Of a stretch of DNA of 51,336 bases, positions 8,349-17,923 are shown piece by piece. The DNA is from an uncultured Candidatus Actinomarina sp. GTDB lineage: Bacteria; Actinomycetota; Acidimicrobiia; Actinomarinales; Actinomarinaceae. The stretch spans positions 1 through 51,336 of the forward strand of contig CACFFJ010000006.1 of the NCBI GenBank assembly GCA_902565645.1, in the 5' to 3' direction. Position numbers and translations under genes: made by a program. The notes below the pieces were generated by a model, which saw only the letters and a program-made list of their open reading frames with translations, searched no databases and was not told where the DNA came from. Within the stretch, counting starts at the first letter, position 1, and each line of letters starts with the position of its first letter.

Positions 8349-9728
8349 GACTTTGAAACAATTATTGAGCCATTCAAAATTAAATCTGTTGAATCTTTAC
8401 CAATTACAACAACGGAGGAACGTAAGGAATATCTAGAAAGAGAACATTGGAATGTTTTCGGACTCAAATCACAAGAGGTGACAATTGATTTATTAACTGA
8501 CTCCGGGACTGGCTCAATGTCATCTGAGCAGTGGGCTTCATTAATGAGGGGAGACGAGGCCTATGCAGGGTCAAAATCTTGGCAAAGGTTCGAAGCTGTT
8601 GTAAGAGACTTAACTGGTTATAAACACATTATTCCAACACATCAAGGAAGGGCTAGTGAGAGAATACTTGCCTCTATTTCAGTTAAACAAGGAGATATTA
8701 TTCCTAGTAATAGTCATTTTGATACCACAAGAGCTAATTTTGAATTTGCTGAAGCTGAACCGGTTGACTTATTGTGCGAAGAGGGGCTTAGTTTATTAGA
8801 TCCATCTGAATTTAAAGGCAATATTGATTTAGAGAAGTTAGAAGAACTATTAAAAGGTAAAGATGCTGCAAAGGTTCCCTTTGTATTGATGACGATAACT
8901 AATAATACAGGTGGAGGACAACCTGTTTCTATGGAAAATTTAAAAGGCGTAAAAGAACTATGTAAAAAATATAAGAAGATGTTTTTATTAGATGCATGTA
9001 GATTTGCTGAGAATGCATGGTTTGTTTCACAAAGAGAAGAAAGCTATAAAGGAAAAAACGTAAGAGATATTGCTAAAGAAGCATTTAGTCTTGCAGATGG
9101 TTGTTCAATAAGTTTGAAGAAAGACGGTTTTGGGAACATAGGAGGTCTTTTAGCTCTTAATGATGATCAAATGGCAGAGGATGCTAAGAATATGTTGATT
9201 TTAACTGAAGGATTTCCTACATATGGAGGCCTAGCAGGTAGAGACTTGGACGCTTTAGCTCAAGGGCTACAAGAAATTACTGATGAAAACTATTTACAGT
9301 ATAGAACAAGATCAATTGCTTATTTAGGAGAGAAGGCTTTAAGCTATGGCTTGCCAATTGTTCAACCAGCTGGAGGCCATGCTTTATATATAGATGCAAA
9401 AACATTTTTACCTGACATACCACCACATCAATATCCAGGACAAGCAATAGTTTGTGAGTTATATTTGCTTGGTGGAATTAGATGTGCTGAATTAGGAACC
9501 TTTGCTTTTGGCGTTGCAGGGGAAAACGGAGAGAATGATAAAGCTGCAACTCATGAGTTAGTAAGACTTGCTGCACCAAGGAGAACATATACGCAAAGTC
9601 ATTTTGATTATGTTGCAGAAGTATTAGAAAAACTTGTCGAAAATAAAGATAAGTTAAAGGGTTTTGAAATTACTGAACAGTCAAGATTTTTAAGACACTT
9701 TACAGCAAAGCTCAAACCTTTAAAATAA
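8346..9728 (+). CDS. Tryptophanase / tyrosine phenol-lyase family PLP-dependent beta-eliminating lyase
   Basis: LTDSGTGSMSSEQWASLMRGDEAYAGSKSW, TITNNTGGGQPVSMEN, SISLKKDGFGNIGG. Start placed at MDFETIIEPF (8346), 6 nt after TACAAT. Confidence 0.92.
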   Translation: MDFETIIEPFKIKSVESLPITTTEERKEYLEREHWNVFGLKSQEVTIDLLTDSGTGSMSSEQWASLMRGDEAYAGSKSWQRFEAVVRDLTGYKHIIPTHQGRASERILASISVKQGDIIPSNSHFDTTRANFEFAEAEPVDLLCEEGLSLLDPSEFKGNIDLEKLEELLKGKDAAKVPFVLMTITNNTGGGQPVSMENLKGVKELCKKYKKMFLLDACRFAENAWFVSQREESYKGKNVRDIAKEAFSLADGCSISLKKDGFGNIGGLLALNDDQMAEDAKNMLILTEGFPTYGGLAGRDLDALAQGLQEITDENYLQYRTRSIAYLGEKALSYGLPIVQPAGGHALYIDAKTFLPDIPPHQYPGQAIVCELYLLGGIRCAELGTFAFGVAGENGENDKAATHELVRLAAPRRTYTQSHFDYVAEVLEKLVENKDKLKGFEITEQSRFLRHFTAKLKPLK

Positions 9729-10466
9729 CTCTTTACCCATTTCTTCTTCGAGCAAGAAACTTTCATGCATATTTAAATTTCGAACCTTATCAATATTTTT
9801 CATTAATACTTCTACACTTTCTGGAGTGCTGCTTAGTATTTTATCTATATACTTTTGAAGAGTATTTTCCATCTCATTTGTTTTAAAAACTTCATTTACA
9901 ACCCCAAGATTTTTTAGTTCGTGTATGTCTATATTTGCTGAATTAAACAATATTTCCAATGCTTTTGGTCGCGACACCTCATGACCAATCCTAGAAACTC
10001 CTCCAGCAATAGGCAACAATCCTATACCTGTCTCTGGAAAACCTATAGACGTATTCTCTTCAACTAATCTAAAATCACAACAAAGCAAGAGTTCGAATCC
10101 ACCTGCAAGACAATAGCCACTAGCTACTCCTATTAAAGGTTTAGCTCTTACCTTATCTTTTCTCCAAGTTTTTAAAAGAAAATCATCGCTCAGTAGTTTT
10201 TTTTCATGTTCATTACTTGGTTTAATTTCACCTTTCAATAAAGGGATGAGTTCTTTTAAATCAGCTCCAGCAGAGAAAATGTTAGAGTCTGCACTTTTTA
10301 ATATAGCAACTCTAATTTCATCATCATTGTCTATAGCATCCCAAGCACTGCAAAGCTCTATGGCAAACTGTGGATTGATTGCATTTTTCTTTTCCAGACG
10401 ATTCATAGTTACAGTACAAACACCAGAATCAATTTCGATATTTATAAATTCTAAGTCATTATTCAT
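9720..10466 (-). CDS. Enoyl-CoA hydratase/isomerase family protein
   Basis: MNRLEKKNAINPQF, SAGADLKEL, GVASGYCLAGGFELLLCCDFRLVEENTSIGFPETGIGLLPIAGG. Confidence 0.93.
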   Translation of the reverse strand: MNNDLEFINIEIDSGVCTVTMNRLEKKNAINPQFAIELCSAWDAIDNDDEIRVAILKSADSNIFSAGADLKELIPLLKGEIKPSNEHEKKLLSDDFLLKTWRKDKVRAKPLIGVASGYCLAGGFELLLCCDFRLVEENTSIGFPETGIGLLPIAGGVSRIGHEVSRPKALEILFNSANIDIHELKNLGVVNEVFKTNEMENTLQKYIDKILSSTPESVEVLMKNIDKVRNLNMHESFLLEEEMGKELF

Positions 10467-10710
10467 CTTGAAGCTTCTGTTCTTTTATAGGGCTTAACCC
10501 TGTTTCAACTTTCTGTTTGTATGCTTTATCAAATGATTCTAATTGCCATCCATCCATCCTGCTTCTTTGCTTCTTTATATTTGCCAATTTTTGTTCATCA
10601 GAAAAAGAAGACCATTTTTTTATCTCGCTAGTTGTTCTTGCACATCCATAACATAAGTCACTAGTTGGATCAGTTACACAGACACTTATACAAGGAGATG
10701 TAATGCTCAT
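10459..10710 (-). CDS. DUF1289 family protein
   Basis: SPCISVCVTDPTSDLCYGCARTTSEIKKWSSFSDEQK cysteine pattern. Confidence 0.85.
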   Translation of the reverse strand: MSITSPCISVCVTDPTSDLCYGCARTTSEIKKWSSFSDEQKLANIKKQRSRMDGWQLESFDKAYKQKVETGLSPIKEQKLQDE

Positions 10711-10713
10711 AGA

Positions 10714-11754
10714 TTATATTGTAATTTGATTTACTAATTTTTTGGTTGCTGATATCAATTCTTTTTTTGGGTTTTTTAAACCTGCATCTCCACACTCAAA
10801 GATGTTTTCAAATATTCTTCGATCTTCATAGTCATATATGCCACCCAGAAAATAAGACTTACCTTTATTTTTCTTTAAAATTTGACCTAAAACCTTTCCC
10901 TCTAATGAAGAGTTATCAAACTTTCCTTCACAAAGTATTGACAGATCAAAAGAATTTATTTTTTGTTCAAGGCCAGATTTTTCAAAAAAATATTCAGCTC
11001 CTGATACCAACTCACATCCCAGAACTTCTGAGAGAGCAAAACCAAGACCACCAGCTGCGCCTGTCCCTTCCTTTGTTGGGTTAAGTTGTATTTTAAGATT
11101 ATTAGAAATAAGATTAATTATTCTCTCAAGATGGAAAGTAATATTTTCTATATTTTTTTGATCTAAACCCTTCTGTGGCCCAAAAACCTTTATAGCTGAT
11201 TGATTTCCTAATAACGGAATAAAGGTATCTACTAGTACTTTTTTATTAATTCTTTCAAAACTATCTTCGATTTCAATATTTGTTATTTGTTCAAAATTAC
11301 TTGGTTTCGGGTCTTTAATCAATATTTCATCAGCATAGAAATTAACTCCCATTTTACTTAAAAGTCCAAAACCTCCATCATTTGTTCTTGATCCGCCTAA
11401 TCCAATGACATCAGGCAATTTTACAACTTCTGATAAGCAAGCAGTATTTAGATTGATACTGTCAACATCTGTATTATTTATTCCGATTATTAATGAAGAT
11501 TCGAAAAAAACATCTCCTGAAACATCAAGAAGCTCAATCACTTTCTCGGTTCCAGTAAGGTCTTTAATTTTTAAACTCTGTTTAACAGTTATTCCATACT
11601 CCTTAAAGATTTTTGTTGAATCTTCACCCCCATCGGTTACTGGAAAATAAGCAGCTTCAATTGAGTTGTTTTGAAATAATTCTTTTACAGTTCCTATTAC
11701 TTCAGAAGCAGAGAGAGTTCCTGAAAATTTATCACTATAAACAGCAATGTTCAT
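10714..11754 (-). CDS. Glycerate kinase (GckA/GlxK-type, PF02595-like)
   Basis: N-terminal YSDKFSGTLSASEV, PVTDGGEDS, GLGGSRTNDGGFGLL, GTGAAGGLGFALSEVLG. Confidence 0.9.
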   Translation of the reverse strand: MNIAVYSDKFSGTLSASEVIGTVKELFQNNSIEAAYFPVTDGGEDSTKIFKEYGITVKQSLKIKDLTGTEKVIELLDVSGDVFFESSLIIGINNTDVDSINLNTACLSEVVKLPDVIGLGGSRTNDGGFGLLSKMGVNFYADEILIKDPKPSNFEQITNIEIEDSFERINKKVLVDTFIPLLGNQSAIKVFGPQKGLDQKNIENITFHLERIINLISNNLKIQLNPTKEGTGAAGGLGFALSEVLGCELVSGAEYFFEKSGLEQKINSFDLSILCEGKFDNSSLEGKVLGQILKKNKGKSYFLGGIYDYEDRRIFENIFECGDAGLKNPKKELISATKKLVNQITI

Positions 11755-12807
11755 TTATATTTGTTTAAAAAGATACTGGTTAAAGACTTCCATTTTTTCT
11801 TTCCAACTATCTTCGTAGAAATAATTAACTGAAGCAGCAACAGACGATAAAAGAGCATTTCCATCTTGAGGCGTAAAACAATAACCAGTTAGATTATTGT
11901 CTTTTACATGTAAAGAGTCAATTGCAATGATTCCATGAGATAAAAGTCTTCCATGGTATCCATGATCTCTACCAAATGAAAAAACTTTATTTGAAGAAAG
12001 TTTTTCAGTAGACATCAAATATTCACTATTTTCTAAATCAGATTTAACACTAGATAGCTCAACCGAATCTTTGAATGCTAAATTAAACCAAAGCGTATGC
12101 ATATATTGAGTTGGTAGTTTTATTGCTGAAGAAAATAGGTTCAACTCTATTCCTTCTTGTTTAAAAAGTTCATAAACATCCCTTGCATGATGTGTTCCAA
12201 ATTCTTGATTGTCATGTTTAGTTATAGTGGGAGATGGTGCAAATGAATCATTTTGAGAAACATCATTTGCTCTTCTTAAACAAACAAACCTTCCATCTAG
12301 TAAATCTCGATCTGAATCTAGAGCAAAGCTTTTAACTATAGAAGCGATATTATGCGTATTGCAAGATGCAATTAGATATTTATTAGCATCTGAATTTAAT
12401 TGTTCATTATTTATACCCCAAGCAAAAAAAGGCCCAAAACCATGTTCAGACCCTTGTGCCATAAATCTTTTCTTTGAATCAAGCTTAGAATAAATGTTTC
12501 CCCAGTTGTCATTACCGCTTGGTGTACAGTCAATAATTACTTGGCAGTCTTCATAAGAATTTTCTACATTTTCTGGTTCAAAACCAAGATTCTTGAACTC
12601 ATCAAGTGCATCACTTGTAGAAACTAATTTTGAACCTTTTCTGATTAAAGCTTCAACTTTACCTTTCTCATCTGAAAGAGGTGTTCTTTTAAAGAAGTAA
12701 ACATTATCAATTCCCAATGTCTCTTTATGCTGAGCTAAAAGACCTATAAGGGGTTCACCTATAGTTCCTGTTCCAACTACTAAAACGTTTTTCATATTCT
12801 TACTCAC
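11755..12807 (-). CDS. Type II (archaeal-type) glyceraldehyde-3-phosphate dehydrogenase homologue; GTG start
   Basis: VVGTGTIGEPL Rossmann motif, VIIDCTPSGNDNWGNIY, RFMAQGSEHGF, YLIASCNTHNIASI (active-site Cys context), KLPTQYMHTLWF. Confidence 0.75.
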   Translation of the reverse strand: MSKNMKNVLVVGTGTIGEPLIGLLAQHKETLGIDNVYFFKRTPLSDEKGKVEALIRKGSKLVSTSDALDEFKNLGFEPENVENSYEDCQVIIDCTPSGNDNWGNIYSKLDSKKRFMAQGSEHGFGPFFAWGINNEQLNSDANKYLIASCNTHNIASIVKSFALDSDRDLLDGRFVCLRRANDVSQNDSFAPSPTITKHDNQEFGTHHARDVYELFKQEGIELNLFSSAIKLPTQYMHTLWFNLAFKDSVELSSVKSDLENSEYLMSTEKLSSNKVFSFGRDHGYHGRLLSHGIIAIDSLHVKDNNLTGYCFTPQDGNALLSSVAASVNYFYEDSWKEKMEVFNQYLFKQI

Positions 12808-12819
12808 TATCCTAGAATA
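12805..12819 (-). promoter_or_regulatory. Putative leaderless -10 for type II GAPDH-like gene
   Basis: TATTCT-6 nt-GTG on the minus strand. Confidence 0.4.
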
Positions 12820-12834
12820 AAACTATTAAGAGTT

Positions 12835-15483
12835 ATGAGTAATAAATTAATATTTCAATTTTCCCAAAAAAAGACAGATGGCGATAAAAGCATGGTTGAC
12901 CTTCTTGGAGGGAAGGGTGCTAACTTAGCTGAAATGAGCAACCTAGGAGTTAATGTTCCTCCTGGATTCACTATTACGACAGAAGTTTGTAATTATTATA
13001 TAGAAAACAACTCTTTGCCAGAAAATTTTGATAAAGAATTGAAAGCATCTATTGGTAATCTTGAAAAATATTCGGGTAAAGTATTTGGAAATTCAGAAAA
13101 CCCTTTACTTCTTTCTGTAAGGTCCGGTGGAAAAATTTCAATGCCTGGAATGATGGATTCGATATTAAATATAGGTTTAAATGATGAAAATGTTGAACAT
13201 TTAGGAAGAGTATTTGAAGACGAAAGGTTTGCTTTAGATTCATATAGAAGACTTATACAAATGTATGGAAATGTTGTTTTAGGGATAGACCATAATCGAT
13301 TTGAAGCGGTAATTAAAAACAAAAAGAGAATTGATAATGTAACTTCAGATACAGACTTTAACCCTGATCAGCTTCAATGGATTATCGATGCTTATAAGAA
13401 TACCGTTGAAAGATTTTCAAAATCACCTTTTCCTCAGGACCCAGAAGAACAGTTAATAGGTTCAGTACAAGCTGTCTTTAATAGTTGGTTAAACAAGAGA
13501 GCAATTACGTATAGAAAGATTAACAACATACCAAATAAATGGGGTACTGGAGCAACAGTCCAGACAATGGTGTTTGGAAATCTAAATGAAAAATCTGGAA
13601 CAGGTGTTGCGTTCACTAGGTTTCCTTCAACAGGAAAAGATGATTTATATGGCGAATATTTAATGAATGCTCAAGGTGAGGATGTTGTTGCGGGATTAAG
13701 AACGCCTTTCCCTATTAGTAAACATGAAAAAAATATGGGCCCTTCTTTAGAAGAAGAAAATCCTAAATTACATAAAGAAATATATGAAATAGCTAAAAAA
13801 TTAGAAAAGCACTATAAAGACGTACAAGATATTGAATTTACTATTGAAGAAGGCACTCTATATTTGCTTCAAACAAGAAAAGCGAAACGAACAGCTCAAG
13901 CAGCAGTAAAGATTGCTGTTGATATGCATAAAGAAAAGATAGTAACAAAAAAAGAAGCAATACAAATGGTTGATGCTGATAGTATTACAAATATTTTACA
14001 TCCCCAGTTTGTTGAATCAGAAGAAAAAAACCTATTTGGAAAAGGATTAAACGCCTCTCCAGGTGCTGCTTTTGGAGAGATTGTGTTTGATGCTGATAAA
14101 GCTGAAGAAGAAGCAAATAAAGGAAGAAATGTAATTTTAGTTAGAGATGAAACCAGCCCTGAAGATATTCATGGAATGTTTTCATCAGTTGGAATACTTA
14201 CCACAAAAGGTGGAATGACAAGCCACGCAGCAGTAGTTGCAAGAGGAATGGGCAAGCCTTGTATCGTTGGTGCTGAGAGTTTAGTAATTGACTATGATGA
14301 AAAAACTATTTCCAGTGGTGAAATAACTCTAGAGGAAGGGGATTTAATATCTATAGATGGGTCAGCAGGTGAAATATATCTAGGAGAGTTAGAGCTAGAA
14401 CCTCCTAAGTTGTCTGATGAATTTAATACTCTAATGGATTGGTGTAACAATTATAAAAAGCTAGAAATTAGAGCAAATGCAGAAACAATTCCTGATACAA
14501 CTAAAGCTTTAGAATTTGGGGCAGAAGGTATTGGACTTTGTAGGACAGAACATATGTTTTTTGAAGGGGAGAGAATTCTTCCTATGAGAGAAATGATTAT
14601 GTCAGATAGTAAACAAGGAAGAAAAAGAGCTTTAAAAAAATTAATTAAATACCAAATATCTGATTTCGAATCACTTTTTAAACTGTTAAAAGATAAACCA
14701 ATAACTATTCGCTTATTGGATCCCCCTATGCATGAGTTTCTCCCAAAGAGTGATTTGGAAATTTCTCAACTTGCAAACGAAATAGGAGTATCGCCAGGTC
14801 ATATTAATGAAATTCTTATGAGGCTCTCTGAGAGCAATCCTATGCTTGGGCATAGAGGAGTAAGGCTAGGTCTTAGCTACCCGGAGGTTTACGAGATGCA
14901 AGTGGAGGCAATATTAAAAGCAGCACATTTAATTTATAAAAATGAAAAATCAGAAGTTGCTCCAGAGATAATGATACCTTTGGTGATGAACGCAACAGAA
15001 CTTTCTAAAATGAAAAAAATATTAGAAAAGAAAATAAAAAAAATAGAAAAAAAATTAAATTATAAATTTAAATACACCATTGGAACCATGATCGAACTTC
15101 CTAGCGCAGCACTCAGTTCTTCAGAAATAGCAAAAGACGCTGATTTCTTTTCTTTTGGTACTAATGACTTAACGCAGACTACTCTTGGCCTCTCAAGAGA
15201 TGATGCTTCAAAGTTTTTAGGTCAGTATGTTGATAAAAAAATATTTAAAACAGACCCATTTGTTTCTATAGATCCAAAAACAGTTGGACGCTTGGTTGAG
15301 ATCTCATCAAATGATGGAAAGAAAGCTAATAAATCATTAAAAATTGGCGTTTGCGGGGAGCACGCAGGAGATCCAAATTCTATAAATTTCTTAAATACAT
15401 TAAAAATTGACTATATTTCCTGTTCTCCATTTAGAATTCCTACAGCAAGATTGGCTGCAGCTCAATCGGAAACTAAAGAATAA
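12835..15483 (+). CDS. ppdK: Pyruvate, phosphate dikinase
   Basis: 882 aa; GGKGANLAEMSNLGVNVPPGFTI, GGMTSHAAVVARGMGKPCIVG phospho-His motif, PEP-utilizing C-terminal FGTNDLTQTTLG. Confidence 0.97.
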   Translation: MSNKLIFQFSQKKTDGDKSMVDLLGGKGANLAEMSNLGVNVPPGFTITTEVCNYYIENNSLPENFDKELKASIGNLEKYSGKVFGNSENPLLLSVRSGGKISMPGMMDSILNIGLNDENVEHLGRVFEDERFALDSYRRLIQMYGNVVLGIDHNRFEAVIKNKKRIDNVTSDTDFNPDQLQWIIDAYKNTVERFSKSPFPQDPEEQLIGSVQAVFNSWLNKRAITYRKINNIPNKWGTGATVQTMVFGNLNEKSGTGVAFTRFPSTGKDDLYGEYLMNAQGEDVVAGLRTPFPISKHEKNMGPSLEEENPKLHKEIYEIAKKLEKHYKDVQDIEFTIEEGTLYLLQTRKAKRTAQAAVKIAVDMHKEKIVTKKEAIQMVDADSITNILHPQFVESEEKNLFGKGLNASPGAAFGEIVFDADKAEEEANKGRNVILVRDETSPEDIHGMFSSVGILTTKGGMTSHAAVVARGMGKPCIVGAESLVIDYDEKTISSGEITLEEGDLISIDGSAGEIYLGELELEPPKLSDEFNTLMDWCNNYKKLEIRANAETIPDTTKALEFGAEGIGLCRTEHMFFEGERILPMREMIMSDSKQGRKRALKKLIKYQISDFESLFKLLKDKPITIRLLDPPMHEFLPKSDLEISQLANEIGVSPGHINEILMRLSESNPMLGHRGVRLGLSYPEVYEMQVEAILKAAHLIYKNEKSEVAPEIMIPLVMNATELSKMKKILEKKIKKIEKKLNYKFKYTIGTMIELPSAALSSSEIAKDADFFSFGTNDLTQTTLGLSRDDASKFLGQYVDKKIFKTDPFVSIDPKTVGRLVEISSNDGKKANKSLKIGVCGEHAGDPNSINFLNTLKIDYISCSPFRIPTARLAAAQSETKE

Positions 15484-15535
15484 ATTAAATTCATAAGTAA
15501 ACCTTAAAAAGAATTCACTATTATTTAGATTAAAT

Positions 15536-16672
15536 ATGAAAGAAGTAGTATTTAATCCTTCGAAAAAGCCAACAGTTGGCATAGAAATTGAGGCCCAGTT
15601 AGTTGATAAAGACTCAGGGAACTTAGTAAATATTGCAGAAGGCATTATCAAGACTTATGACAATGATGAAAGGGTAAAGCACGAGCTCTATCTTTCTACA
15701 GTTGAAGTTACAAGTTCACCGGCTTTGGATACTAATGATACTTATAAAGAGTTGTCTTCGATTATTAGTAAAGTATTGGATATTGCAAGTGAAAATAATG
15801 CTGGACTAATCTCTACAGGAGCTCACCCTTTTGCAATGTATGAGGACCAAGTTATTACTGATGTAAATCCAAGATATGAAGAATTTGCAGATAAATATGG
15901 TTGGGCAGTTCGGAGGCTTTTAACTTTTGGAATGCATGTACATGTTGGAATGGACTCAAAAGAGAAAGCCATTGCTGTTCATGATGAGATTAGAAAATAT
16001 TTACCATTAGTTTTAGCTCTTAGCGCTTGTTCACCTTTTTGGAGAGGAAGAGATACGGAGCTCTATTGTTCTAGATTGAGCGTTTTTCAAGGTCTTCCAA
16101 ATACGGGTTTACCAGAACCTTATCATCAATGGGAAGAATATGAGCAGTCTCTACAAACACTTGTAAAGGCAGGTGTTATTAAACCAGATGTTGGGTATAG
16201 ACAGGTATGGAAAGATGTTAGAATTCATCCAGAATACGGCACTGTTGAAGTAAGAATTGCTGACTCAATGCCTTCATTGGTTGATACGGTAGCAGTTGCA
16301 ACCTTGGTACAAGCACTTGCTATTAAAGTTGGAAGAGACTGGGAAGAGGGGTCTTTAGGAGATCCAGATCCTAATTGGCTCGTAGAAAGAAACAGATGGG
16401 CAGCAATCAAGGAAGGTTTAAATGCAGATTTTATTACAGGAGTAGACGGGAGCACAAAGCCTATAGTTGATGTCATAAAAGAGTTACTTCTAGATCTCGA
16501 AGGTATTGCTGAAGAGTTAGGATCTGTAAATAGATTGAAAGATGTAACCAATATTCTTAATGCAACACCAGTAGTAGATTACATGAGAGAGATCCACAAA
16601 CAGACATCTTTAGTTGAGTTAGTTAAAGAATTACAAAAAAAACTTCTAGATTCATTAAGTGATGATAATTAA
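15536..16672 (+). CDS. YbdK-like carboxylate-amine ligase / glutamate-cysteine ligase family 2
   Basis: TVGIEIEAQLVDKDSGNLV, GAHPFA, FGMHVHVGM, TVEVRIADSMPS. Confidence 0.88.
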   Translation: MKEVVFNPSKKPTVGIEIEAQLVDKDSGNLVNIAEGIIKTYDNDERVKHELYLSTVEVTSSPALDTNDTYKELSSIISKVLDIASENNAGLISTGAHPFAMYEDQVITDVNPRYEEFADKYGWAVRRLLTFGMHVHVGMDSKEKAIAVHDEIRKYLPLVLALSACSPFWRGRDTELYCSRLSVFQGLPNTGLPEPYHQWEEYEQSLQTLVKAGVIKPDVGYRQVWKDVRIHPEYGTVEVRIADSMPSLVDTVAVATLVQALAIKVGRDWEEGSLGDPDPNWLVERNRWAAIKEGLNADFITGVDGSTKPIVDVIKELLLDLEGIAEELGSVNRLKDVTNILNATPVVDYMREIHKQTSLVELVKELQKKLLDSLSDDN

Positions 16673-16677
16673 TTAGA

Positions 16678-16693
16678 TATAATTGCATTTATG
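16678..16693 (+). promoter_or_regulatory. Putative leaderless -10 for 130-aa membrane protein
   Basis: TATAAT-7 nt-ATG, no SD. Confidence 0.5.
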
Positions 16694-17083
16694 AATTACA
16701 AATTAATAAACAGGCTTGATCCAATGCTATATTTAGGATTGGTTTTAGTAACATTTATCATGCCAGAGGTTGTTTATCGTCTTTACTTGTTAGATTTTTC
16801 TGCCGTTTTAGCAGAAAATCAAGTAATGATTGTAAGATCTACTGCCCTTCCTCTTTATTTTGCTGCAATGGCATTCTTTTTACTAGGAGGCAATGCTGAG
16901 AACGCAAAACAACTAAACATAATTAGATACAGTGGAGGGCTTGGTTTAATAGCTTTTGCAGTGTTTACTGAATTTAATGGTTTTTTAGTTTTTGGTCTAG
17001 CTGAAATAGCTTTAGCTGTTGTAACAGGATCACAAATAAAAAAAGAAGAAGTTTCAGGCGACTACACAACTGAAAACGAATAA
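16691..17083 (+). CDS. Hypothetical membrane protein (130 aa)
   Basis: Three to four hydrophobic segments; start 7 nt after a perfect TATAAT. Confidence 0.65.
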   Translation: MNYKLINRLDPMLYLGLVLVTFIMPEVVYRLYLLDFSAVLAENQVMIVRSTALPLYFAAMAFFLLGGNAENAKQLNIIRYSGGLGLIAFAVFTEFNGFLVFGLAEIALAVVTGSQIKKEEVSGDYTTENE

Positions 17084-17143
17084 AAGATATTTTTTTAGTG
17101 ATACCTACTAACTATTTATATGGTCAAATAGTTATAGGAAAAA

Positions 17144-17923
17144 ATGATTTTAAAAGATAAAAAACTACTTATTACAGGAATACTTACTGATAAAAGTATT
17201 GCTTACGCATCCGCAAAAATAGCAATTGAAAATGGAGCAGAAGTAATAGCAACTGGATTTGGTAAAGGGTTAAGAATTACTGAGCGTGCAGTAAAAAGAC
17301 TCTCAGAGGATATCAAAGTTTATGAAATGGATATTCAAGATCCTAAACAAGTAGAAGAAGCTGCTAAAGCAATTAAAGAAAATCATGGGACTATCGATGG
17401 AATACTTCATGCTATTGCTTTTTCTCCTACAGAAGCTATGGGAGGAAATTTTATGAATACAGAATTAGACGATGCTTTAGCTTCTTTTGAAGTTTCAGCT
17501 TTTTCATTAAAGACTTTAGCCAAAGGGTTTGAACCTATTATGAATAACCCATCTTCTATTGTTGCTTTAGATTTCGATAATTCACAGGCATGGCCAGGTT
17601 ATGACTGGCAGGGGGTTGCAAAGTCAGGTTTACAGTCTATTGTTCGTTATCTTGCATATTATCTTGGAAAAGATGGAGTAAGAGTGAATGCAGTAGCTTC
17701 TGGCCCATTAGCTACAACAGCTGCAAAAAATATTCCTGGTTTTTCCTCTATGGAAGGTGAGTGGGATAAAAAAGCGCCACTTGGTTGGGACACAAAAAAT
17801 GCAGAACCTGTTGCTAAAGTTGTTAATTTCTTACTATCAGATTTATCTGAAGCAGTAACTGGAGAAGTGATTCATGCAGATGGCGGAGCACATGCCATTG
17901 GCGGAACCATGCTAGAAGATTAA
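17144..17923 (+). CDS. fabI: Enoyl-[acyl-carrier-protein] reductase (FabI/InhA)
   Basis: KLLITGILTDKSIAYASAKIAIENGAEVIATGFG; HAIAFSPTEAMGG; GVRVNAVASGPLATTAAKNIPGF. Confidence 0.94.
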   Translation: MILKDKKLLITGILTDKSIAYASAKIAIENGAEVIATGFGKGLRITERAVKRLSEDIKVYEMDIQDPKQVEEAAKAIKENHGTIDGILHAIAFSPTEAMGGNFMNTELDDALASFEVSAFSLKTLAKGFEPIMNNPSSIVALDFDNSQAWPGYDWQGVAKSGLQSIVRYLAYYLGKDGVRVNAVASGPLATTAAKNIPGFSSMEGEWDKKAPLGWDTKNAEPVAKVVNFLLSDLSEAVTGEVIHADGGAHAIGGTMLED

